Assembly: GCA_041627475.1 (NCBI GenBank)
Contig: JBFKQZ010000169.1
Coordinates: 1-7,039, forward strand
Length of the DNA stretch: 7,039 bases
Source of the DNA: JBFGFG01 sp041627475
GTDB lineage: Bacteria; Actinomycetota; Nitriliruptoria; Nitriliruptorales; Nitriliruptoraceae
Direction: 5' to 3'
The notes beneath the pieces are model-generated. The model searched no databases. It saw nothing but the letters and a program-made list of their open reading frames with translations, and was not told where the DNA came from. Position numbers and translations under genes: made by a program. Shown here in pieces: positions 1 through 5,324 of this stretch; position 1 is the stretch's first letter, and every line of letters starts with the position of its first letter.

Positions 1-2
1 CG

Positions 3-383
3 AAGAACCCGTTCCAGCCCTGGTGGGCCGGCCAGCTCGAGGACTTCCCGCTGGTCAGCGGGAAGCCGTCCGCGCTCGTGTGGTTGAGCTCGCCGACCCA
101 GCAGCAGGACCCCGGCACGGTGCTCGTCCAGCTCTTCGTGAACGGCACCGAGCACACGGTCGAGATCCCGGGTGAGGAGCTCACGCAGGACGTGCGGCCG
201 TTCCTCGTCGAGTTCCCGGAGGTCGACACGCAGGTCTTCGAGGTCTCGCTGCAGGTCGCCGCGCTGCCGGTGGTGTCACCGAACACCGCGTCGGAGCACC
301 TCGGCGATGCCAACCACACCGTGTGGTTCGACAGCGTGCAGTACCAGTCACGCGTCTTCCTCCCGGTCGTGACGACGGACTGA
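3..383 (+). CDS. C-terminal part of an unrecognised, probably exported protein (5' truncated)
   Basis: The reading frame is open from the left edge of the window and ends at a TGA at 381-383, leaving 126 visible residues; the true start lies upstream. A GTG at 78 could be mistaken for a start, but the in-frame sequence before it (KNPFQPWWAGQLEDFPLVSG) looks equally protein-like, so 78 is most likely internal. The visible part is rich in alternating hydrophobic/polar stretches (TVLVQLFVNG, VFEVSLQVAALPVV), Pro and Gly turns and aromatic residues. It has no cysteines, no transmembrane helix and few lysines. This fits a beta-sandwich domain at the C-terminus of a secreted or cell-surface protein, but that is inference from composition. 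I do not recognise the family and assign no function. A strong hairpin follows 17 bases after the stop. Confidence 0.7.
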   Translation, partial: KNPFQPWWAGQLEDFPLVSGKPSALVWLSSPTQQQDPGTVLVQLFVNGTEHTVEIPGEELTQDVRPFLVEFPEVDTQVFEVSLQVAALPVVSPNTASEHLGDANHTVWFDSVQYQSRVFLPVVTTD

Positions 384-399
384 CCCCCCCGGACCGACG

Positions 400-438
400 G
401 ACGGGCGGGCAGCACCCCATCGGTGCTGCCCGCCCGTC
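400..438 (+). terminator. Strong hairpin, likely terminator of the upstream gene
   Basis: A 17-bp perfect stem (400-416 paired with 422-438) closes a 5-base loop (417-421). It starts 17 bases after the stop at 383. The stem is almost all G/C. The trailing sequence (GTTAGGTTGG) has only scattered T residues, so it is not a classic U-tract intrinsic terminator, but U-poor hairpins are common at actinobacterial gene ends. It ends 33 bases before the pncA start. Confidence 0.7.
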
Positions 439-440
439 GT

Positions 441-446
441 TAGGTT
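441..446 (+). promoter_or_regulatory. Candidate -10 element for pncA
   Basis: TAGGTT matches the actinobacterial TANNNT pattern and would place the transcript start near 453, giving a leader of about 20 bases before the ATG at 472. No convincing -35 hexamer is visible; that position falls inside the terminator stem. The call rests on one hexamer plus its position. Confidence 0.3.
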
Positions 447-461
447 GGTGCCATCGACGAC

Positions 462-465
462 GGAG
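462..465 (+). promoter_or_regulatory. Ribosome binding site choosing the pncA start
   Basis: GGAG with a 6-base spacer to the ATG at 472. This favours 472 over the in-frame upstream GTG at 445, which overlaps the candidate -10 element and would add nine residues absent from the family. Confidence 0.6.
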
Positions 466-471
466 CAGCTC

Positions 472-1050
472 ATGGCACGCGCACTGGTGATCGTGGACGT
501 CCAGAACGACTTCTGCGAGGGCGGCTCGCTCGCGGTCGAGGGCGGCGCCGCTGTCGCGGCCGGCATCTCGTCGCACCTCGCCGAGGCCGGCGACCGCTAC
601 GACCACGTGGTCGCCACCCGCGACTTCCACGTCGACCCGGGTGAGCACTTCGACGCCGAGGCCCCCGACTTCCAGGTCTCGTTCCCGCCCCACTGCCGCG
701 CCGGGACCGCGGGCGCGTCGTTCCACCCTGCCTTGGACGTGCGCCGCATCGAGGAGATCTTCTCCAAGGGCCGCAACGAGCCTGCCTTCTCGGGCTTCGA
801 GGGCTTCGCTGGCCTGCGCGGGGAGGAGGGCGACGGCCCCGGCCTCGAGGACTGGCTGCGCGACCGCGACGTCGACGAGGTCGTCGTCTGCGGCATCGCC
901 ACGGACTTCTGCGTCCGCGCCACGGCGCGGGACGCGGCGGCGCGCGGGTTCAGCACGACCGTGCTCACCGACCTCGTCGCCGCCGTCGACCCCGACGCCA
1001 CCGACCGGGTCCTCGGCGACCTCCGTGACCGCGGCGTGACGATCGGCTGA
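472..1050 (+). CDS. pncA: Nicotinamidase / pyrazinamidase (isochorismatase-fold amidohydrolase)
   Basis: Predicted 192-residue cytosolic enzyme that hydrolyses nicotinamide to nicotinate and ammonia, feeding the Preiss-Handler route of NAD+ salvage; family members also activate the prodrug pyrazinamide. The N-terminus ALVIVDVQNDFCEGG is diagnostic. The catalytic triad is visible as Asp9, Lys99 (in IFSKG) and Cys147 (in GIATDFCVRA), corresponding to Asp8, Lys96 and Cys138 of the M. tuberculosis enzyme. The metal-site ligands Asp51, His53, His59 (in TRDFHVDPGEH) and His74 (in FPPHC) are all present. The Ile142-Ala143 pair before the nucleophile matches the family's cis-peptide position. Length is close to the usual 186-210. 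Start chosen at the ATG with a GGAG ribosome site six bases upstream. Codon third positions are almost all G or C. It stands alone: a terminator hairpin precedes it and 99 bases separate it from the next gene. All key residues are present, so it should be active. Confidence 0.94.
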   Translation: MARALVIVDVQNDFCEGGSLAVEGGAAVAAGISSHLAEAGDRYDHVVATRDFHVDPGEHFDAEAPDFQVSFPPHCRAGTAGASFHPALDVRRIEEIFSKGRNEPAFSGFEGFAGLRGEEGDGPGLEDWLRDRDVDEVVVCGIATDFCVRATARDAAARGFSTTVLTDLVAAVDPDATDRVLGDLRDRGVTIG

Positions 1051-1080
1051 GGCGCCTCGCGCAGGTGCACGTGCCCAGGA

Positions 1081-1098
1081 CCGCGCAGCGGTGCGCGG
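1081..1098 (+). terminator. Weak hairpin downstream of pncA
   Basis: A 6-bp all-G/C stem (1081-1086 with 1093-1098) around a 6-base loop, 30 bases after the pncA stop and followed by GTTCGTCT. It could end the pncA transcript, but a stem this short is expected often by chance at this G+C content. Confidence 0.25.
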
Positions 1099-1138
1099 GT
1101 TCGTCTCTGCGAGGGCGTGGATGTCACACCCCCTCGGC

Positions 1139-1142
1139 AGGG
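1139..1142 (+). promoter_or_regulatory. Ribosome binding site choosing the DUF222 start
   Basis: AGGG with a 7-base spacer to the ATG at 1150. The upstream in-frame GTG at 1117 has a purine run (GAGGG) only one base away, too close to use. The site lies on the edge of a 6-bp inverted repeat (1125-1130 with 1141-1146). Confidence 0.5.
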
Positions 1143-1149
1143 TGTGGCC

Positions 1150-2514
1150 ATGACCTCGTACCGCCACTCGGATGATCGCGGGCCTCGCCGGGCCGGCGAG
1201 TCCGGTGGTGCCTACGAGGGGAACCCGCTCGGACGGTTGGCCGATCTGCTCGACGAGTTCGAGGAGAACAAGCGCCGCATCCTCGACGCGTTCCGCGATA
1301 TGACCGCGTGGGGTGGGACGGCGCAGGCCACCGGCTATACCCAAGGTGAGTGGCTCGCACTCGTCGGACGGCTGCCCGGCCGGGACGCATGGAAGTTCGA
1401 ACTCCTCGTCCGCCGGCTGCCCGCCATGCCCGTCACCGCCACGCTGCTCGAGACCGGCCAGCTCACCCTTGACCAGGCCGTCTCGATCGTCGCTGGGACC
1501 AAGCGCCTGTCAGGCGACACCCTCGCCGCGGTGGATCGCGAAGCCGCCCACGTGGCGCTGTCCCGCAATCGGCGCGGTGACCACCCGGACATGGACGCGG
1601 AGGTGGACGCGATCGTGCAGTCCCATAAGCCGGCGGCCGACCAGGACCGCTTGGACCGTGACCGGCTGGAGCAGAACTCCGCGCGGATCCTGCCCAACAT
1701 CTTCGGCGCCGGCCGCATCGTCGAGGACTGGGCCGACGCAGAAGGGTTCCAGACCCGCGTCGCCGGCATGGACCACGCCGCCGGCCAACCCGACCCCGAC
1801 ATCCCGCGGTCGCACCAGCTGGCCGAGGGCAGCCTGGCGATGGCTCGCGCGTGGCTCGCCGGCACCGACTCCGACCCGACCGCACCCGGAGTGGGTACCG
1901 AAACCTCTGCAGACCGGCAGGATCGGTACCCGACCGACACCGACCAGGGCGCCCGTGCTGATGGTGAGGTAGTGCTGCGGCCTGCTGGGGCGCGACCGAC
2001 GATCATTGCCCGGGTCGACATCTCCGAGCTCGACGGACGCTCCGGGACGGCCGCACAGCTGCTGTCTGCGGCACGGCTGGGGTCGACACCGTGGTTGGGG
2101 CGTCAGGTGCTGGACACGTTGGCCTGTAACGCTGACCTCGTCCTCGCGATCGTCGAGGGTGAACGGCCACTGGCGGAGTTCCGTGCCACCAAACGACTCC
2201 CGCGACGGATCCGCAGGCAGGTGCTGTGGCGAGACATGGGCTGCCGCTGGCCCGGCTGCCGAGCAGCCGTGGCGCACTGCGATGTGCACCACCTCAACGA
2301 GGACCCGCGCGACCACAGGACCGACAACCTCCTGTCACTCTGCAGACGGCATCACCGCCGCCTGCACTCGACCTACTGGCACCCGCACCTCGACGGCCAC
2401 ACCGGCCGGTTCGAGCTGCGCCGCAGTCGCTCGGGTCGTGCAGTCCACACGACCTACCCCCGCGGGACCCGGCCCCAGGCCACATCGCCGCCGGAAGTCG
2501 TGCCGGCCCGTTGA
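1150..2514 (+). CDS. DUF222 domain + C-terminal HNH endonuclease (13E12 repeat family type)
   Basis: 454-residue protein. Residues about 20-330 are the alpha-helical DUF222 region typical of this multi-copy actinobacterial family, interrupted by a low-complexity Asp/Thr/Pro-rich linker around 240-275. The C-terminus is a zinc-binding HNH module: Cys365-x4-Cys370 (CRWPGC), the HH pair His380-His381 (CDVHH), Asn393 (TDNLL) and Cys398-x2-His401-His402 (CRRHHRRLH). This predicts a metal-dependent DNA nuclease. The biological role of the family is unsettled; related genes form the REP13E12 repeats of mycobacteria, where prophage integration occurs. Between the HH pair and Asn393 the usual Trp and Gly-Gly of related HNH modules are missing and the loop is about two residues shorter. 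Codon use is looser than in pncA or ligA, with many A/T-ending codons (GAT, GGT, GAA, CAA, TAT), a hint of transfer. Start at ATG 1150 rests on its ribosome site; GTG 1117 would add 11 residues. No partner gene is visible. Confidence 0.88.
   Translation: MTSYRHSDDRGPRRAGESGGAYEGNPLGRLADLLDEFEENKRRILDAFRDMTAWGGTAQATGYTQGEWLALVGRLPGRDAWKFELLVRRLPAMPVTATLLETGQLTLDQAVSIVAGTKRLSGDTLAAVDREAAHVALSRNRRGDHPDMDAEVDAIVQSHKPAADQDRLDRDRLEQNSARILPNIFGAGRIVEDWADAEGFQTRVAGMDHAAGQPDPDIPRSHQLAEGSLAMARAWLAGTDSDPTAPGVGTETSADRQDRYPTDTDQGARADGEVVLRPAGARPTIIARVDISELDGRSGTAAQLLSAARLGSTPWLGRQVLDTLACNADLVLAIVEGERPLAEFRATKRLPRRIRRQVLWRDMGCRWPGCRAAVAHCDVHHLNEDPRDHRTDNLLSLCRRHHRRLHSTYWHPHLDGHTGRFELRRSRSGRAVHTTYPRGTRPQATSPPEVVPAR
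1893..1931. repeat. 9-bp inverted repeat inside the DUF222 gene linker
   Basis: GGGTACCGA at 1893-1901 is repeated as its exact reverse complement at 1923-1931, with 21 bases between. Each arm contains the self-complementary GGTACC. It lies in the low-complexity linker coding segment, so it may be a mark of repeat expansion or insertion rather than a functional site. Confidence 0.55.
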
Positions 2515-2532
2515 CCCCCACCGTGGTGGGGG
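2515..2532. terminator. Hairpin between convergent genes, possibly a bidirectional terminator
   Basis: An 8-bp perfect palindromic stem (2515-2522 with 2525-2532) around a GT centre; in RNA this would fold as about 7 bp with a 4-base loop. It begins at the base after the DUF222 stop and lies 14 bases beyond the stop of the opposing DUF664 gene. Neither side has a T-tract, so termination is inferred from position. Confidence 0.5.
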
Positions 2533-2546
2533 CGTCGGTGCTGCGG

Positions 2547-3080
2547 CTACTCGCCGGTCTCGCCGTCCCAGGCCTCGCGGAGGAGGTCGGCGTGGCCGTT
2601 GTGGCGGGCGTACTCCTCGATCATGTGGACGAGGACCCAGCGCAGGCTCGGGCCGCCCTCCGGCGCCGGATCGGCGACCTCCTGGTCGAGGCCGCCGCGC
2701 TGCAGCGCCTCGTCGACCGCGGCACGGGACCGCTCGCACGCGGCCGACCACAGTTCGTGCAGGTCAGCAGGGTCGTCGGCGGCTGCGCTGTGCCACTCCC
2801 AGTCGCGATCGACGCTCCAGTCGACCGTGTCCCACGGCGCTGGGCGAGGTCGACCGTGGAGCACCTTGGTGAACCAGTGGTCCTCGACCCAGGCGAGGTG
2901 CTTGAGCAGACCACCGAGCGTCATCGACGTCGCCGCCGTCGTGGCGCGCAGCCCCTCGGCGGGGACGCCCCGGCACTTCCACGCCAACGTCGCCCGGTGG
3001 TGCTCGAGGAAGCCGAGCAGCGTGTCGAGCTCGCTGGCCATCCCCGGCGGGTGCGGCCGCCCGTGCTCGTCGATGTCCAC
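2547..3080 (-). CDS. DUF664 / DinB-like protein (mycothiol-transferase-type four-helix fold)
   Basis: 177-residue cytosolic protein with the hallmark features of actinobacterial DUF664 proteins in the DinB superfamily. The N-terminal HGRPHPPG segment is followed by LLGFLEHHRATLAWKC (residues 21-36), then the SMTLGGLLKHLAWVEDHWF helix (52-70) with His61, and the C-terminal HMIEEYARHNGHADLLRE helix (152-169) with His160 and His163. In the superfamily such histidines bind a divalent metal; some members are metal-dependent thiol transferases using mycothiol or bacillithiol. The exact substrate cannot be inferred. The GTG start at 3080 is chosen because an excellent ribosome site (GAGGGGG) lies six bases upstream; Met14 lacks one. 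It lies 67 bases downstream of ligA on the same strand and is likely co-transcribed or in its read-through, although a long palindrome fills the gap and reaches its ribosome site. It ends convergently with the DUF222 gene, 32 bases apart. Confidence 0.87.
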   Translation of the reverse strand: MDIDEHGRPHPPGMASELDTLLGFLEHHRATLAWKCRGVPAEGLRATTAATSMTLGGLLKHLAWVEDHWFTKVLHGRPRPAPWDTVDWSVDRDWEWHSAAADDPADLHELWSAACERSRAAVDEALQRGGLDQEVADPAPEGGPSLRWVLVHMIEEYARHNGHADLLREAWDGETGE

Positions 3081-3086
3081 CCCGAA

Positions 3087-3093
3087 CCCCCTC
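3087..3093 (-). promoter_or_regulatory. Ribosome binding site of the DUF664 gene, at the foot of a palindrome
   Basis: On the - strand this reads GAGGGGG with a 6-base spacer to the GTG at 3080. It decides the GTG start. The first C of its complement (3093) is the outermost pair of the adjacent 12-bp palindrome arm. The G run could additionally pair with the CCCC right after the ligA stop (3144-3147), so ribosome access might depend on folding of the spacer. Confidence 0.65.
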
Positions 3094-3144
3094 GTCGAGT
3101 GTGCTTGTCGTGAGCGGAAACGCTCACCGTAGGCACACTCGACG
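3093..3144. repeat. Long nested palindrome between ligA and the DUF664 gene
   Basis: A 12-bp perfect outer stem (3093-3104 with 3133-3144) encloses a 5+5 base internal region and a 7-bp perfect inner stem (3110-3116 with 3121-3127) capped by GAAA on the + strand. It starts three bases after the ligA stop and fills nearly the whole intergenic gap. As + strand RNA, four extra pairs form in the internal region (U-G, U-A, G-U, U-G) and the base extends to 3090-3147, leaving a single C-C mismatch. As - strand RNA those positions are A-C type mismatches. It may be a terminator or processing hairpin after ligA, a copy of a dispersed REP/MITE-like palindrome, or part of a + strand RNA. There is no T-tract on either side. 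Confidence 0.8.
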
Positions 3145-3147
3145 GGG

Positions 3148-5214
3148 TCAGAGCACGTCGTCGAGCGTGGCGCCGTCGTCGAGCAGCCGGGCGAGCTCCG
3201 CGTCGCCGATGACGGGGATGCCCTTCTCCTCGGCCTTGTCGCGCTTCGAGCCGCCGCCCTCGCCCGCGATCAGGGCCGACGTGCTGCCGCTGACGCTCCC
3301 GGACACCTTGGCACCGAGCGCCTCGAGCTCCTTCTTGATCGACGGTCGCGAGCCGCGCTCGAGCGACCCGGTGAGGACGAAGGTCGCACCGGCCAGCGGC
3401 AACGACGCGGCCTCGGCCGGGTCGGGCAGGTCGGTGCTGGTGCGGACGTCGAGTGCGATGAGCTCCTCGGCGAGCTCGCGGTTGCGCGGGGTGGCGAACC
3501 ACTGCACCACCGCGGCGGCGATGATCGGGCCGATCCCGTCGATCGCGTTGATCGTCTCGACGTCGGCGTCCATCACGCCCTGCAGGGTCCGCAGGTTCGC
3601 GGCGAGCAGCTTCGCGATCGACGGCCCGAGGTGGCGGATGTTGAGCGCGACGAGCAGCCGCTCCAGCGGTTGGTTGCGTCCTGCCTCGATGCCGTCGAGG
3701 AGGTTGTCGACCGACGTCTCGCCCCAGCCCTCGAGCCCGAGCAGGTGGTCGCGGTGCTCGTGGAGCCGGAAGACGTCGGCGAGGTCGTCGAGCAGTCCCT
3801 CGTCGCGCAGCAGCGCCACGGTCTTGGTCCCGAGCCCCTCGATGTCGAGCGCGCCACGGCTCGCCAGGTGCGTCAGCGACTCGAAGATCCGGTTCGGACA
3901 GTCGACGTTCTCGCAGAAGTGGTGTGCCTCGGACTCCGGCCGAACGAGCGGCTGGCCGCAGAAGGGGCAGTCGGCCGGCATGTGCCAGACCTCGGCACCC
4001 TCGGGCCGGTCCTTCAGCACCGGTCCGACGACCTCCGGGATCACGTCGCCGGCGCGACGGACCATCACGGTGTCGCCGACCCGGACGTCCTTGGCGTGCA
4101 CCTGGATCTCGTTGTGCAGTGTCGCGTTGGTGATGTTGACGCCACCGACGAAGACCGGCTCGAGCACCGCGAACGGCGTGGCCTTCCCGGTCCGCCCGAC
4201 GTTGACCTCGATCGCGCGCAGCAGGGTCGGCTTCTCGACCGGCGGCATCTTGTAGGCGATGGCCCAGCGCGGGGCCCGGGCCGTGAACCCGAGCTGCTGC
4301 CGCTGGGCGAGGTCGTCGACCTTCACCACCACCCCGTCGATCTCGAAACCGAGGTCGTGCCGCTGCTCCGTGAACCGCTCGATGAGGTCCCAGGCCGCGT
4401 CGACCGTGTCGACGACGGTGGTCTGCTCCGGGACGGGCAGGCCGGCGTCACGGATCCAGTCGAGGTACTCCGCCGAGGACGTGAACGTCCGGCCCTCCAC
4501 GACACCGAGCCCGTGCACCCAGACGTGCAGGGGTCGTTCGGCGACCGCGTCCGGGTCCTTCTGTCGCAGGGCGCCGGACGCGGCGTTGCGCGGGTTCATG
4601 AAGGCGGCCTCGCCGGCCTCGATGCGCGCCGCGTTCATCGCCTCGAACTTCTCCAGCGGGTAGTACACCTCGCCGCGGACCTCGATCAGCGACGGCGGGT
4701 CGTCGACGTCCAGCCGGTACGGCACGTCACCGATCGTCAGGACCTGCGTCGTGACGTCCTCGCCGGTCGTCCCGTCGCCACGCGTCGCGGCCGTTGCCAG
4801 CACCCCGTCGCGGTACACGAGGTTGATCGCGGTCCCGTCGATCTTGAGCTCACAGGCGAAGCGGACCTCTGCGTCCTCCCCCAGCCCACGGCGGACGCGG
4901 TCGGCCCACTCGGTGAACTCCTCGCGGCTGAACGCGTTGTCCAGCGACAGCATCGGCTCGGGGTGCGTGAACGGCGGGAAGGCGTCGCTCGGTGCCGACC
5001 CCACGTTCTGCGTGGGCGAGTCCGCGGTGACCAGCGTCGGGAACGCTGCCTCGATCGCCTCGAGCTCCCGGAACAGGGCGTCGTACTCAGCGTCCGTCAT
5101 CGGCGGCGCCTGCAGCACGTCGTAGCGGTAGCGCGCGTCGCGCAGCACCCGGGACAGCTCGTCGTGCCGCGCACGTGCGGTCGTGAGGTCCTCGGGGGCC
5201 TCCGGGTCAGCCAC
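3148..5214 (-). CDS. ligA: NAD+-dependent DNA ligase LigA
   Basis: 688-residue essential replication and repair enzyme that seals DNA nicks using NAD+, releasing NMN and AMP. All domains are visible in order: Ia NMN-binding region (residues about 10-75, Tyr31, Asp41, Tyr44, Asp45); adenylation domain with nucleophile Lys124 in CELKIDG, Arg145-Gly-Asp-Gly, Glu182 in EVRGEV, the NPRNAASG motif at 207-214, Lys298 in DGVVVKVD and Lys322 in WAIAYKMPP; OB fold (VGRTGKATPFA, ATLHN); a Cys4 zinc finger (Cys416, 419, 434, 439); helix-hairpin-helix repeats (about 440-590); and a C-terminal BRCT domain (about 605-684, LAGATFVLTGSLE). The frame is open upstream, but the GTG at 5214 is preferred: a GGAG site lies six bases upstream and the 71 residues before it are an Arg-rich translation unlike any ligase N-terminus. 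Two motif variants are noted: Asp32 where His or Tyr is usual, and Thr128 after KIDG. It is divergent from the lactate permease and followed by the DUF664 gene. Confidence 0.97.
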   Translation of the reverse strand: MADPEAPEDLTTARARHDELSRVLRDARYRYDVLQAPPMTDAEYDALFRELEAIEAAFPTLVTADSPTQNVGSAPSDAFPPFTHPEPMLSLDNAFSREEFTEWADRVRRGLGEDAEVRFACELKIDGTAINLVYRDGVLATAATRGDGTTGEDVTTQVLTIGDVPYRLDVDDPPSLIEVRGEVYYPLEKFEAMNAARIEAGEAAFMNPRNAASGALRQKDPDAVAERPLHVWVHGLGVVEGRTFTSSAEYLDWIRDAGLPVPEQTTVVDTVDAAWDLIERFTEQRHDLGFEIDGVVVKVDDLAQRQQLGFTARAPRWAIAYKMPPVEKPTLLRAIEVNVGRTGKATPFAVLEPVFVGGVNITNATLHNEIQVHAKDVRVGDTVMVRRAGDVIPEVVGPVLKDRPEGAEVWHMPADCPFCGQPLVRPESEAHHFCENVDCPNRIFESLTHLASRGALDIEGLGTKTVALLRDEGLLDDLADVFRLHEHRDHLLGLEGWGETSVDNLLDGIEAGRNQPLERLLVALNIRHLGPSIAKLLAANLRTLQGVMDADVETINAIDGIGPIIAAAVVQWFATPRNRELAEELIALDVRTSTDLPDPAEAASLPLAGATFVLTGSLERGSRPSIKKELEALGAKVSGSVSGSTSALIAGEGGGSKRDKAEEKGIPVIGDAELARLLDDGATLDDVL

Positions 5215-5220
5215 GCTGCA

Positions 5221-5224
5221 CTCC
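5221..5224 (-). promoter_or_regulatory. Ribosome binding site choosing the ligA start
   Basis: GGAG on the - strand (within CTGGAG) with a 6-base spacer to the GTG at 5214. It supports this start over the longer open frame that reaches to 5427. Confidence 0.6.
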
Positions 5225-5243
5225 AGTCGATCGCGCGGCCGGC

Positions 5244-5249
5244 AGCCTA
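5244..5249 (-). promoter_or_regulatory. Candidate -10 element for ligA
   Basis: On the - strand this reads TAGGCT, matching TANNNT. It would start the transcript near 5237, about 22 bases before the GTG. A TCGACC (5270-5275 on the - strand) resembles a -35 but the 20-base spacer is too long, so only the -10 is proposed. It lies in the 110-base gap shared with the divergent lactate permease gene. Confidence 0.3.
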
Positions 5250-5324
5250 CGGCGGCCCAACGACACGACGGTCGAGCCATCCGACGACGGCGACGCTGCT
5301 TGACTGCCACCTCCGTCCGAGATC

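Noticed and set aside
1067..1074. GCACGTGC palindrome downstream of pncA as an operator
   Set aside because: An 8-base palindrome is expected by chance in GC-rich DNA, and it is not positioned against any convincing promoter.
181..1344. A 387-codon open frame on the - strand across pncA and the DUF222 start
   Set aside because: It spans two well-supported + strand genes plus their intergenic gap and has an Arg/Ala-rich composition without any recognisable motif.
2226..3113. A 295-codon + strand open frame running from the DUF222 3' end across the DUF664 gene
   Set aside because: It is out of frame with the HNH motif and antisense to the DUF664 protein; the recognisable domains are all in the other frames.
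3091..3147. CRISPR repeat or tRNA-like structure in the ligA-DUF664 gap
   Set aside because: There is only one copy, no spacer-repeat periodicity and no cloverleaf; it is a single nested hairpin.
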